A stretch of DNA of 64,000 nucleotides from the NCBI GenBank assembly GCA_006937955.1, contig SSNP01000044.1:2467590-2531589 (forward strand). Direction: 5' to 3'. A model generated the notes under the pieces. The model was not told the origin of the DNA and searched no databases. It was given only the letters and a program-made list of their open reading frames with translations. This document shows, piece after piece, positions 24,601 through 34,473 of the stretch. The DNA comes from Pachypanchax playfairii. Its lineage: Eukaryota > Chordata > Actinopteri > Cyprinodontiformes > Aplocheilidae. Every line of letters begins with the position of its first letter. The first letter of the stretch is position 1. The position numbers were made by a program, and so were the translations under genes.

Positions 24601-27600
24601 GCTCGGTTTGAACTGCAGGAGATTGTCTTGACCATGTGTACATGCCTAAATGCACTGAGTTGCCGCCATGTGATTGGCTGATTAGAAATTAAGTGTTAAC
24701 GAGCAGTTGGACAGGCGTACCTAATAAAGTGGCCGGTGAGTGTATGTTACCGCTTGGTAAAATTATTAGACAACATGGTATAAAATTCAATTTTTATGCT
24801 GATGATACTCAGTTATATCCATCAATGAAGCCTGATGAGACCAACCAGCTGCAGAGATTACAAGCTTGTCTTAATGATGTAAAATGTTGGCTGACGCTTT
24901 ATTTTTTGCTTCTGAATTCAGACAAGATAGAGGTTGTGACTTTTGGGCCCGAGAACCTTAGGAACAAGTCAGTCATCAACGTTGGATGGCATTAATTTGG
25001 CGTCCAACAAGAAGGTAAAGAACCTGAGTGTTATCTTTGACCAGGACATGTCCTTTAGTTCTCATATAAATCATGTTACCAGGACGGCCTACTTCCACCT
25101 GCGTAACGTTGCTAAAATTAGGAGCATTTTGAATCAAAGAGATGCAGAAACATTAGTTCATGCATTTATTACTTCTAGACTTGATTACTGTAATTCATTA
25201 TTATCAGGGTGTTCTAATAGTGCTGTTAAAGGCCTCCAGCTGATCCAAAATACTGCTGCCAGAGTTCTGATGAGAGTTAGAAGGAGAGATCATATTTCTC
25301 CTGTTTTAGCATCACTTCATTGGCTCCCTGTAAGGTCTAGAATAAAGTTTAAGGTTTTACTTTTGACGTATAAGGCCTTGAACGACCAAGCTCCAGCTTA
25401 TATTAAAGATCTTATTGTTCCATATGCTCCTAACAGAGCAATTCGCTCTCAGACTGTAGGTCTGCTTGTAGTTCCTAGAGTTTCTAAAAGTAGAATGGGA
25501 GGAAGAGCTTTTAGTTATCAGGCTCCACTTTTTATCCGTGAGGCAGACACCTTGTGTATTTTTAAGAATAGACTTTACACAATCCTATAGTCAGGGTTAG
25601 CTTGGGTTCTCCTGAGCTTTCCCTTTAGTTATGCTGCTATAGGTTTAGACTGCCGGAGGACATACTGACCACATTTCTTCACTCTGCTGTCTTTCTTTAC
25701 TCTGGCTGCCTCTGAGGAGGATGTATCTCACATGAAGGATGAAATATTCCCACTAGAGCCATCAAATTGTTATTGCTTTTGATTGTTACTGCTGCCATAA
25801 ACTGTTTCTCTGTTAATCTTTCTATAGACATGACGACTGGCCAAAATCCATCTGTGTTTGTCTGTGTCTCTTTCCTGTCAGCTCAGACCCCAGTCGGCTA
25901 AGGCAGAAGGCCACCCATCCTGAGCCGGGTTCTGCTAGAGGTTTCTTCCTGTTAAAAAGGGAGACGTTCCTTTCCACTGTCGCCAATCGTGCTTGCTCAG
26001 GATGGGGGATTGTGCTGAACTAACAATTCAGCCCAATCGGCTGGTTCCTCAGATAGAAAACGTTTTATTACTACTACTACTACTACTGTCATTTAGCAGA
26101 CGCTTTTATCCAAAGCGACTTACATTGAGAGAACATACAAGCATGAAATCAAAGAGAAGGAAACAATATAAGGAGGCAGACTGTTTGGAGTCCAGTTTAA
26201 TTCCGACGCTTATACATCAAGTGTATCAATTTTTTTTTTTTGTAGAGATAAACTCCCAAATCGCAATCATAAATCAATTCCTCATTAAGACTGAAAGTGT
26301 TCTTTAAAGAGGTGAGTCTTAAGTCTGCTCTTAAAAGTAGGTGCCGACTCTGAGGATCGGACCGAGTTTGGTAGGTCATTCCACCATCGGGGGACAAATA
26401 GGAGAAGAGTTTGGAACATGATCTCATGCCACATTGTTAGAGTCTGGTAAGCCAGAAGCAGAGCTTTGTATTTGATGCGTGCTGCAAATGGAAGCCAGTG
26501 CAGAGAAATGAGCAATGGAGTGACATGAGCCCTCTTGGGCTGGTTGAAGACCAGACGTGCTGCTGCGTTCTGAATCATCTGCAGAGGTTTAACTGAGGAC
26601 GCCGGAAGACCGGCCAGCAAAGAGTTGCAGTAGTCGATGCGGGACAAGACCAGGGCCTGGACCAGAAGCTGTGTGGTGTGGTCTGTCAGGAAGGCTTTGA
26701 TTTTCCTGATGTTGTAAAGAGCGAATCGACATGAGCGAGCTACGGAGTTAACCTGCTCCTTGAAGGACAGCTGGTTGTCCAGTATGACACCAAGGTTTCT
26801 GGCGGAGGTTGTGGGGATCAGCGTGATGGAGTCAAGCTGCACGCTTATCTGAGGAGGTAAGGAGTTACTGGCAGGACAGACAATGAGGTCAGTTTTGGAC
26901 AGATTAAGCTGAAGGTGGCGATCCCTCATCCACGCCGAGATATTATCAATTGGTTGATTTTTCTGTGAAGTGCCTTGAAATGACTTTGTCATGAACTTGC
27001 GCTTTATAAATAAATAAACTTGAAACTTGAACAAGGTGCCGTGAATAGCTGCCTTGGTGTGTCTGTGTGTGTTGATTTTCTTGCTATTTTAATATTTTCC
27101 TATTTAATGTTAATGTGAACATTTTCTCAGAGATATTTCACTAAGAATTAGCTCCTACATATCAGGGACTCAACTGCTGTGATTTTGGGAACTACATTTC
27201 TCTTAAAAGAAACAGAATTAACAGATATCTTTAGTAGCCAAAGGTGAGCACACGCATGCAGTGTAATGGAGGAGCGGGAATCATGCCAGAGTGCTTGTGC
27301 ATCTCCACAGACACGAAGTGTGCGCTGTAAGAGCAACGTTCCCATTTAGAATAAAATAAACATCAACATATGCAATGTTGTTTATAAGTCATGGGGCAAT
27401 TTTGAGATTGAAAATTTGGTAAAAATCCATTTGACCATCTGGACTATAGCAACCATACTTACCTGAGTGCTTTGGACTAAGTGGTCTAAAACAAAGCAAT
27501 TCACAAAGTTCATAAAAGCCCTCTAAACAGCGGACACATCAGTCACGTTGCAACACAAGTCTTGAGACTAACAGGGCGAACTGTGTAACCCACAGCCGCC

Positions 27601-30600
27601 ATGTGGAACAGGTGTGTGTAGCCTATATAGGGCCGCCTCCAGTCCTGATTGGTTTGGCAGGAGAGGTAGGGCCCAATTAGGGGATGGCAGGAGGAAGGCT
27701 TCCTGGGGATGAGTGGTAGCTGCGGCCAATCCTTCTTGAATGGCCGAGCTGTGATCCACCAATCCCGGACCCGCACCAACACAGCTCTCCCAAGGCAGAA
27801 TTATCATCAGGAAGGAGGCAAATTCTAGCTTGTATAAATCGTATCCTTGAATAGGCCAACCCCTGTGCTGGGGGGGAAATTTCTCAACTTTATTTTGCTT
27901 ATATATGGTAAACCAAGTTTACTGGGTGTTTTTTTTCACTGAAACTATTTTTAAAGGATACCATAAAACATTTGTAATACATTTTATAGTTAGGTTTAAC
28001 TTGGGTAGTCCTTGAATAAGCAACCTCATACTGTTGTTTAATTGATTAAATTTTAGATTAACAAACCTGCCAAAGCTCCATGCTTATTGCACTGTCCAGT
28101 TGCACCAGACGTGTCTCCAGGTGCATGGACTGGCTTTCAGGGTTGTTCAGGTTGATGGCAGTGCTCTGGTTGTGGTGTCGCTGGATCTGACCCAAATGCA
28201 TGCGTAGGTTGTCACACAGTTTGCGAAATTCTGCCTTACGGGTGTATTGAAGGCAGAATTTAAATGCTGCAGAATAAAATTACAAAATTTAGTTTACAAA
28301 GTACTGCATCACACATTATCTGCTACTTCTTCATTCAATTCAAAATAAGTGTAAATATTCCTCAATAATCTGGTAGTAATAACAATCCTTGCAATGTGAC
28401 AACTTTGACCAACCTCCACATAGTACTGAGGCAATATGAGCAATATTTAGCAATGTTGCTGCTATCTTTAATCTGCAGGTTAATCTGAGAATATAAATTA
28501 AACAAAACCCAAAGAACTAAACTCTTAAAAAAGTAACTATTCAATGCATCATTATGGCAGTCAGAAGAAGCACAATGATTAATAGCCCAAAGCCCAGTAA
28601 CTGTCCAAAAACTCCCAAGTTCAATGCATGCAAGACTTGTGAAGCTGCTATTAAATAAGGGTTCCAATGTTAAAATGTAGCGTGACCTCTTAACATTTTA
28701 AAATGTTGTTAGAAGTTTGATTGAAATAGCTTTTGATTTCAGGAAATATGCTGCAAACCCAACAACTAACAATTTTCAGTTCTTTATAGCCTATAAAATA
28801 TTTTGAAACTTACTGCGCATTATAATAATTTGGAACAGTGCATTGTAGGTTTTTTATTTAAAAAAATACCATTATCATTAGGAGGTTTGTTAAATAAAAT
28901 GTGAATTGCACTCCTACATTGATAACATGAGAATTATGCTGTTATTTACATCAATTACTTAGGTAAATGAGAAAAATATCTTTTGCATAATTATTTTGAA
29001 CAGGGTGTATTTCTGCATCATTCTCTGGTTTTGATTGAGCAAAATATGTCAAAGATGTGATATGGAACACGAACACCAAAACAACATCCAGCGCGCGGAT
29101 GCCACAGCCACAACAACAGAAAAGGGCTCCCAGCTGTTGGGTTGCCAGGCTCGCAATCCCCGAGTGCGCTCAGATGCTGCTAAAATTCCTCACCCAAACC
29201 CACTCTGGCCCCCAATCATCTCCAGTCACTCCTCCCCCGAAAAAGACAACAACATCCCCAGGGCTCGGAAGCAACAGCTCAACCCGCCGACTCTGCCACT
29301 CTCTACAGTACTAGCCTCGTTATTACAGGCTATTCACTGTAATAGACAATCCGCAATCGTGCCCGCTTTTGGCTGGTGGATGTAAACAAAATACCAATGT
29401 TATGCCCATCAAAATAAATATTTTAATTCTAATATAATTTTTAAAGGAAATGCTGTACTTTCATTCTGTACCCTTCTAAACGCTTTGTGGCGGTAATAGA
29501 TTTTTAAAATATAGCTTTTTATGAAAATGCTCCATATTCCACCTTTAATGAAGCAATGTAACTACAACAACTAGGTCTACAGTGTTTTTTAATGAAAACA
29601 TGAGCTCACAAATGCTTTGCAATGTCCGTGTAAAATATTAGCAAAGAGATTCCTGGATTATCACTTCCGATTTTAATAGCGTTGAAACTGAAACTCGCCC
29701 GAAGCTCATAAAAACATTCACATTTGCCTTATAAGAGTCAACACAAATTTGTACCATTTTTCATTAAATAAAGTTATAATGCTGTTAAAATGTTAAAAAG
29801 TTAAAATGTTTTATTGAGACTGGAGCGTGTCAAAAACACTTAACTTTTACTTGAGTCCCCAATAATCAGGTATAAAATATAACTGTAACAACCATAGCAG
29901 AAAGATATGTATATATTTAAATGAACAAAGTTAATGATTAAATTAACATTAAATGGCTTAATTTAAAATAAAAAAAAATGTCTTTATACTTAATTGGTTT
30001 CACACTCCCTCTAAAAACTACTGTTTATAAAATGACAATGTACTCAGTAAGCGTAACTACCTTGTTGGGCAATGTCATGGTACAGGCGCTCCACTTTGGA
30101 ATTGTTTCTTAACAGATCCAGGCACTGGCGGTAAGACTCCCACAAGAATTTCACCCAAGGAGTGAGCAGAAGGCGATCTGTACGATCCTGAGTGTCCTCC
30201 CCACTCACAGCACTCAGAAGCACACTACAATGAAAGCATTGCTACAATCAAATTACAATTTAATTTTAACTTATAAAATGGTGCATGCAGAAACATGTAT
30301 GAAGATGTTTCTCATCTGTTGCAAGCTGCTTCACCTTTCTGGGGTCTGAATGTTGTCCAAGTCCTCAATGTCCAAGACCATCTGTTGTGACTCTTCCTTT
30401 GCTGTCTCAGTCTTTTCTTCTGCCAGCTTCAGGTAAGCCCTTACAACATCCTCTAGAGATTTGATATTCACCTGACAGAAAAGAGAATCTATATTTAGTT
30501 TTCTATAACATAAAGTCCTTTATTTTCTTTCTCTGAAACAAACCTACCTGCTGGCAGATGTTTTTGTACTGGTAGAGGCCCTCTTTGGCCAGGTGGCTCT

Positions 30601-32393
30601 TGCGCAGATCCACACAGAGCTCCAAATACTTGAGCATAATGGGCTCGTGGATCTTCTGCCATGTTCGATGCTTCTTACTCTTGATGACATCGTACAAAAC
30701 ATCCAAGGCTGGTTGCTTCTTGCCCACCTCAAGAAATTCTGTTTTAACATAAATATAAATTTGTAATGACCATTAAAATGTGGGATGAGATTTACCACAG
30801 AAATCAGAACACAGTTAAATTAGATCTGATGTAATTACTAGGTCCAAAGTTTGACTTCTGAGATAAACTGAATCATAAATTCGAAAAATTTTAATTTACT
30901 AAGTGTACATGGGGAAAAAATCGATTACCGCCCGAATCGGGATTCGTATTTATCAAGACTGAATCGATCCAAAATTTCTAATTATTGTTACTTAAAAAGA
31001 CATTTTTCAAACATCTCCTGGCTTACTTGTGTGTAAGGGGCAGGTCCTTTACACGAACAGTGTTTACAAGCTTTAAATTGTAGCCAAATGCTTCTGCATG
31101 GAGCTCCGTTTTCACTGAAGGCAAATGTTTGGGTACACTTTGAATTTTACAATTTCCTGGGTAATAAGAAACCTGACTTGTCAAACTCAGTGTGTAAAAT
31201 CTACAAAATGACAGTCAAATACTTCAGCAACACTTCAAATGCCTCAGCCCACACCTTTATGCCATCACTTGGAGCTAATGGAAGTGGTTGCTACTTACTC
31301 CTGACCAGAACACACTTCCCTAAACTTCGAGCCACACTGAGACGTAAATCTTTCCCCTATAGTGTTGTGGATAATAAATACCTTAAATTCATGGTGCATA
31401 CAATTGAGCCATAGTATGTCACACCATCATACCAGTGAGAATACCAGAACACTTTTTTCACTGGTCAAGGACTCAGATGTTAAGCTTTGTTGCCACAGAA
31501 ACTAGAAAAGGTTTCGGTCAATTAACCATAAAGAAATAATTGCAAGCAAGCAAAAAATTCACACCTCTATTAACTCTCGTTAGCGGCATGAACTTGTATG
31601 TATTTTTTGCATTCTAACAACTTAAAAAGTACAGCAACATGGTCAGTAATAATGGTTGAACAATACTAATAATAATAGGTATGCCTAATCACTCTGATGC
31701 AAAAAACTTAAAAACCTGTGTTCCTTCAAGTAACAACTTGTCAGAGTTATCTTTTTTGAGGTCAGTACTTGTCAGGATTATTCGATTGTTCAGGCCGGAA
31801 TTTCGACTTTGGGGTGGATTCCAGTTGCTTTTACCAACTTGGAACTCGCAAACTGCTTTTTCGGAGTACAAACGATCCATATCTTACTGTGGATGCCATA
31901 TGCTATGCAGGCCGGGGTTAGCACTTCTTAGAAATTGTCAATATCCGTTTATTGCAATTATATGTTGAAAACAACTACACTGTCAAGGGTTTTAACGTTA
32001 ATTAAAGCTAATAATAAGATACACCAAGAAGCATAAATACTGCCTGGCTGGTTAGCTACATGGGCTAGTAGCGCACGACAGGCGGTGGGACTCCTCGCTA
32101 TTAGGGTGTGGAACAAAAAATAACCGTTATGAGGGAAAACAGATCAATTTGTTATTTTTGAATTTCTCTTAAAATATTAATGAATGAAACTGCTTTCAAA
32201 TGAGCGTTTCACGATAACGGTGCTTTTCACATCAGTATGCTTTTTGACACAACACCTGCTAGCATTAGCTGCTAACTTACCGCAACGAGGCCAAAATAAG
32301 CTAGCATGAATTTGTAAGACGTGTGAAACTATGTTCCTACTCACCATTTGCTCGTTTCAGAGCATTTTCTGGCCGCTGAAAATACGCCGGCAT
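6696..32393 (-). CDS. eif3a: Eukaryotic translation initiation factor 3 subunit A, complete coding region in 22 exons
   Basis: Coding exons, 5' to 3' on minus: 32393-32345, 30738-30548, 30471-30335, 30224-30061, 28266-28067, 19695-19487, 19404-19233, 19104-19000, 18858-18760, 18673-18557, 17982-17797, 17414-17067, 16973-16869, 11576-11463, 11374-11252, 11164-11011, 10562-10381, 10178-10096, 10024-9522, 9406-9274, 8807-8632, 6862-6696. The sum is 3717 bases, 1238 aa (human 1382). It starts [20 protein letters not shown] and ends [13 protein letters not shown]. The N-terminal half is the helical/PCI scaffold of the eIF3 core. About residues 600-900 form a charged coiled coil ([20 protein letters not shown]). 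One exon (9522-10024) carries 12 copies of a DDDRGxRRG-type decapeptide; I recall about 25 in human. eIF3a is the cytoplasmic scaffold of eIF3 on the 40S subunit. The last intron uses a GC donor. Introns carry most of the mobile DNA. Confidence 0.97.
7731..8349 (+). mobile_element. PIF/Harbinger-derived non-autonomous element carrying a transposase N-terminus
   Basis: The ends are inverted repeats: TGGTGCATTCACACCGGCC on the left, and the complement of TGGTGCGTTCACACCGGCC on the right. TTA flanks both sides (7728-7730 and 8350-8352), a typical 3-bp PIF/Harbinger duplication. An internal 66-codon frame at 7916-8116 starts [12 protein letters not shown] and contains [20 protein letters not shown] and [12 protein letters not shown], which resembles the N-terminus of fish Harbinger transposases (family assignment from memory). 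The catalytic DDE part is missing, so it needs an autonomous partner. It lies in the last eif3a intron. A relative is at 47338-48012. Confidence 0.75.
8626..8631 (-). other. Non-canonical GC 5' splice site of the last eif3a intron
   Basis: Read on the minus strand, the exon ends ...GAGGAAG and the intron starts GCAAGT. Splicing to the acceptor before 6862 keeps the frame (E-E-G-G-S-W) and matches the EIF3A tail. No GT in the neighbourhood gives the right frame. The donor otherwise fits the strong GC-AG consensus AG|GCAAGT. Confidence 0.85.
8884..9215 (+). mobile_element. tRNA-derived SINE
   Basis: The tRNA-like head is at 8884-8958, with an A box in AGTAGCTCAGGTGGTAGAGC and a B box in GGTTCGAGTGC. 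A body follows with CAGGACAGCTATGGCTATAA, and the tail includes GTAAAGCACTTTGGGAGTCA. This is the structure of the common teleost tRNA-derived SINEs. It sits in an eif3a intron. A minus-strand relative lies at 51310-51533. Confidence 0.8.
11663..13020 (+). mobile_element. 5'-truncated L2-clade LINE with reverse transcriptase fragment
   Basis: Frame 11620-12624 holds reverse-transcriptase motifs: [12 protein letters not shown] (motif A), [13 protein letters not shown] (motif B) and YADDTQLY (motif C, intact), then [18 protein letters not shown] and SRLDYCNS thumb/C-terminal motifs. A short insertion near 12612 shifts the frame, and the C-terminal tail continues in another frame to about 12840. 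The 3' end is the L2-like CTATACAAATAAACTTGCC followed by TTGCC repeats (13003-13020). The endonuclease part is missing, so this copy is dead. It lies in an eif3a intron in antisense to the gene. Confidence 0.85.
13697..14652. mobile_element. Non-autonomous hAT-like transposon with perfect 8-bp target duplication
   Basis: The element is bounded by CAGGAGTGCACATAA at the left and the complement of CAGGGGTGCACATAA at the right. The 8-bp sequence ACTATGAT occurs immediately on both sides (13689-13696 and 14653-14660), the hAT-type duplication length. I see no transposase in its 956 bp. It sits in the eif3a intron spanning 11577-16868. Confidence 0.85.
14968..15375 (+). mobile_element. LINE 3'-end fragment
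   Basis: The frame at 14983-15312 has the C-terminal motif [20 protein letters not shown] followed by [13 protein letters not shown], as seen at the end of several fish non-LTR reverse transcriptases. After the stop there is a short 3' UTR, GGGATTAATAAAGTATTTTTG, and a TTTGATTTGATT tail. It is heavily 5'-truncated. Confidence 0.7.
15376..16248. other. Intronic stretch, probably a decayed transposon with a possible RecQ-like fragment
   Basis: There is no eif3a exon. The minus frame 15668-16048 reads [20 protein letters not shown], then CALLLTGF and NLIY. This is reminiscent of the degenerate RecQ-like helicase N-termini carried by some fish transposons (…LK.EQ…LPTGFGKSLIY). The Walker-type GKS is gone. 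The assignment is weak and rests on memory of such elements. Confidence 0.3.
16249..16500 (+). mobile_element. tRNA-derived SINE, second type
   Basis: It begins GGGGCGGCTGTGGCTCAGTG, a tRNA-like A box with GTTAGAGCGGTCGTCTCCCA after it. The body is C-rich, and the tail GTAGTGTGAAAGCGCTTTGA leads to ATACAAATACAGGACATTTACC. It is a typical teleost SINE, inserted in the same eif3a intron. Confidence 0.75.
18069..18515. mobile_element. MITE with long terminal inverted repeats, containing the assembly gap
   Basis: The ends are TTAAAGCAGAACTAAGTAAG and its inverted complement CTTACTTAGTTCTGCTTTAA, with TTTT/AAAA extending the match, so the 447-bp element is bounded by about 24-bp inverted repeats. 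TTAA at both tips could be a target duplication. The superfamily is not resolved. It lies in the eif3a intron between the exons at 17982-17797 and 18673-18557. Related ends occur near 13302 and 35598. Confidence 0.75.
18149..18158. other. Assembly gap (10 N)
   Basis: Ten N bases lie between CCCC and CCCC inside the MITE. The C-rich flanks suggest a sequencing or assembly failure at a homopolymer. Confidence 0.99.
20744..22417. mobile_element. hAT-like TIR element inserted into the Tc1 remnant
   Basis: It starts CAGGGCTCCAGACT and ends AGTCTAGAGCCCTG, inverted repeats with one mismatch in 14. It splits the Tc1 transposase at the point corresponding to the sequence around CTTGTGAGACAATAT. Target duplications are no longer clean. 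I see no transposase motif in its 1674 bp. Confidence 0.65.
22683..22937. repeat. Interspersed repeat inserted in the Tc1 remnant
   Basis: The block starts near CCTCCACCCCGGAGGTAATC and ends near CTTGGCGGAGGCATGCGCTT, with GTCTGTCTGTCTGTTAGCAG inside. I recall this type of sequence as a dispersed fish repeat. It separates the Tc1 stop region from its 3' UTR. Confidence 0.5.
23522..24742 (-). mobile_element. Near-intact Tc1-like transposon
   Basis: Terminal inverted repeats CACTCACCGGCCACTTTATT (plus strand, left) and the complement at the right end; TA dinucleotides at 23520-23521 and 24743-24744 are the target duplication. The 1221-bp length and single intronless transposase frame are typical for Tc1. 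It sits in eif3a intron 6, directly beside an L2 LINE. Confidence 0.92.
23554..24594 (-). pseudogene. Tc1-like transposase disrupted by one in-frame stop
   Basis: The frame runs 24594 to 23554 (347 codons) with one internal TGA at 24109-24111, directly after SDESQFLL. The N-terminal part has paired HTH motifs ([20 protein letters not shown] and [15 protein letters not shown]). The catalytic triad is D in AWSDES, D in FQQDNAPC and E in [11 protein letters not shown], with 36 residues between the second D and E, against 34 in the other Tc1 copies in this window. At this position related transposases have Arg (from memory), so a CGA to TGA CpG transition would explain the stop. The copy would make only a truncated protein. 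Confidence 0.88.
24745..26060 (+). mobile_element. 5'-truncated L2-clade LINE with frameshift
   Basis: Begins at [20 protein letters not shown] with the intact YADDTQLY motif (frame from 24693). It shifts frame near 24980 and continues to 25590 with [32 protein letters not shown] and [13 protein letters not shown]. The 3' UTR holds GGTTTCTTCCTGTTAAAAAG and ends before the CTA repeats at 26066. It starts right at the Tc1 boundary. It is inactive. Confidence 0.8.
26062..26985 (-). mobile_element. L2-like LINE remnant, opposite orientation, with trinucleotide tail
   Basis: The minus frame 27034-26285 holds [39 protein letters not shown] and [20 protein letters not shown], which are LINE reverse-transcriptase C-terminal motifs. 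After LLLAYQTLT the sequence jumps to [11 protein letters not shown], so a stretch of the C-terminus is deleted. The 3' end is GCGACTTACATTGAGAGAAC, then AGTAGTAGT repeats (26066-26089). A plus-strand 3'-end copy of the same family is at 38124-38602. Confidence 0.75.
26986..28066. other. Distal part of eif3a intron 6
   Basis: A retroposon tail (CTTTATAAATAAATAAACTTGAAACTTG) is at about 27001-27030. Positions 27540-27860 form a GC-richer block of unknown nature with overlapping short frames on minus. I recognise no gene. Confidence 0.35.
28267..30060. other. eif3a intron 5, no gene seen
   Basis: Mostly AT-rich. Positions 29050-29400 are GC-richer with open plus frames (29035-29385) lacking recognisable motifs. 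CCATATTCCACCTTTAA near 29531 looks like a MITE end, but I could not pair it convincingly. Confidence 0.35.
30895..31430 (+). mobile_element. Decayed BED-zinc-finger (hAT-type) transposon fragment
   Basis: The plus frame 31088-31414 contains [32 protein letters not shown] and a following His, a BED finger pattern (VW.HF...VC..C...) in which the second Cys is now Tyr. Upstream, ATCGATT/GAATCGGGATTCG-rich sequence at 30919-30970 resembles the 5' part of fish ZBED-type hAT elements (from memory). No catalytic domain is seen. It lies in eif3a intron 1. Confidence 0.5.
31431..32344. other. Proximal eif3a intron 1, no gene seen
   Basis: I see no exons or clear repeats. The sequence next to exon 1 (about 32030-32344) is likely to hold promoter-proximal intronic elements, but I can name no specific site. 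Confidence 0.35.
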
Positions 32394-33599
32394 ATCGATG
32401 CTACTCTAGTAAATCTCAAAACAGACTAACTTGGAAACAGTTTTAACAAATTTTCTGGTTCATCCAAGCCACGTACTCTACAGCAGCGACGGTGCTGGCT
32501 GAAAAGGAAGAACCTTGTGGCAGTCAGAGCAAGGGTTGCCAGATGCGAACTCCCAAACGAAAAGACGTGAAGTGACAAACTGAAGAAAAAACAAACAAAA
32601 AGTAGCGGTCTCAGCCGACACTGCTAACAAATCCTGAACACGTATCGTTACTTTAGAGTTAATCATCATCATCATTGTTTTTATTATGCGTACATTTAGA
32701 TATAATTAAGAGCAGACTTCATGTTTGTGTTTGTACATTTTAGATAGAAGAGCTGAGCAGTAAAACTTTCGCAGTTTTGGAACAGAAAATATCGTTTTGA
32801 CACATCGTTTTATTACACAAAGTGGTACACTATAGTTTACAACACCGATCTGCATTTCCATATGATTAAAATGTTAGTTAATGTCAGATAAAACAAATGG
32901 ATTTAATTAAATGTGTGTATGTAGATGTATGTATGTAGAGTAGTAATATGAGCAGAAAACAAATTTTAACAGTAATGACAGTTTGCTTTGACAAAATGAT
33001 CCAATAATTTTCAGGTAATTATAGATTACTGCTTCTTTATTCTAAACGATGGTTTTTAGCCAACCTGGCATCTCAACACCACACCCTCCCCCTTCACGTC
33101 CGCGCTCTTTAGTGGTGCGTTCACAACCATGGACAAAAAAAGGTATGTAATCGTGTCATTAAGATAACAACATTTTTATCTACTTCAATGCTCAGAAATC
33201 CGACAAAAGCAGAGATTCTCCCTCCTGCCATCAAAAAACTGATTCATTTCATAATTGGACTGAATTGGTTCTCTCTCTCTAACAGAGCTTTTATATATCT
33301 CATAAATAATGTAATAAATTAAGAAACGAGAGTCGGTTATTGGCATTTAATGGATTAAATGCTTTTTGCTTCTGTTGAAGATGTCTACTGTTTTATTATT
33401 ATTAATAGAATAACTGTCCTCCATCATTCCCCTAACTGTGCTGAAACAGCATGAAAAAAGTTTTTACCGATTTGCTCTAACTATTTTTCAAAAATTAGGA
33501 AACAAAGCTTCCTCTTTGGAGTTTTGATGCTCTCGCCGTCCATATGTTGGCTTGTCCACGAAGCACATTGTGTATGCACAATGTCACACAAGACACTGG

Positions 33600-33735
33600 A
33601 TTCCATTCAGCCCTCGAAGATATCAGTGTGTGAATGTGTGGGTGAGTGTGTGAATGGGTTGATTTAACTTGTAGTATTAAATCAGTCTGAGTGGTCTGTA
33701 AGGCCGGATAGGCGTTATGTAGCCCATTTACCATC
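33600..33735 (+). mobile_element. SINE 3' tail fragment
   Basis: GAGTGTGTGAATGGGTTGAT is followed by CAGTCTGAGTGGTCTGTAAG and ends at CCCATTTACCATCATTTG. It resembles the tail of the SINE at 16249-16500 without its tRNA head. Confidence 0.5.
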
Positions 33736-33769
33736 ATTTGATGAAATTCAGTCAGCCGTTATCTAAACC

Positions 33770-34145
33770 GGCTTATTTCTGTTCAGGGTCACCGGGAGCA
33801 AACGTGCATCTCCAGCGGTCATTGGGCGAAAGGCGGGGTTACACCTGGACACATAGACATGTATATAATCACTATATATCTATATAATGTCTATGCCTGG
33901 ACAGGTCACCAGTCCATCACAGGACCACACATAGGCAAACAACCATTCACCCCCACTCGCATCTAGGGACAATTTATACATTTAGCGAACCTCAAGCATA
34001 TTTTTGGTCGGTGGGAGGAAGCCGGAGTATACCAGAGGGAACCCACGCATGCACGCGGAAAACATGCAAACTCCCTGCAGAAAAGTCCCAGTCCGGTTTC
34101 AGGTTTCGAACCTTCTCGCTGCAAAACAACAGTGCTACCAACTGC
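33770..34145 (-). mobile_element. tRNA-like interspersed repeat (minus copy of the 36290 family)
   Basis: Read on minus, it begins near GGTAGCACTGTTGTTTTGCA and continues with GGTTCGAAACCTGAAACCGG, TTTGCATGTTTTCCGCGTGC and the bridge GGAAGCCGG on plus. It ends in the TGGACTGGTGACCTGTCCAG block. An internal ATAGACATGTATATAATC/ATATAATGTCTAT duplication is at about 33856-33892. The plus-oriented relative is at 36290-36520. Confidence 0.6.
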
Positions 34146-34473
34146 GACAGAATTTTCATAACTCCAGTTACCTAGAACACCGCCGGTGCGGAAAACAAAA
34201 GTTGATTGGCTGAGCATCGCGGCTCCGCCCCCTTATAGTTTCTCTCCCGGAACTAAGAGGGAAGATAGAGAGGAAAGCATAAAGTCTGTTTACAACGGAA
34301 ATCCCACCCAAACCATTGAGGAGATAAATTGCCCGTCTTATTGATTATATGTGCCAACTCATTTTCTAATTTTTCACCGTTGGATGAGCTTTCGAGGTAC
34401 TTGTGACTTAGATTTGTGTCCACAGAGGACGAAGGTGGTGTCCCTCCAGCTATCTTGTGAATTCTTCTTGAAC

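Larger units (their letters stand above)
32394..34473. promoter_or_regulatory. Divergent intergenic region between eif3a and dennd10
   Basis: The two start codons face away from each other across 2080 bases. The eif3a 5' UTR lies just right of 32393. The dennd10 5' UTR should lie within about 34200-34473, a GC-richer stretch after AATTTTCATAACTCCAGTTA. Between them are SINE sequences (about 33600-34145). Another TGGTGCGTTCACA motif at 33113-33125, like a PIF/Harbinger tip, stands alone. I see no TATA box. Confidence 0.5.

Noticed and set aside
26066..26092. CTA repeat as an independent microsatellite
   Set aside because: It is the 3' tail of the minus-strand LINE; the sister copy at 38124-38602 ends in the same repeat.
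29035..29385. 116-codon plus frame in eif3a intron 5
   Set aside because: No recognisable motif, antisense in an intron, and sequence resembling decayed repeat.
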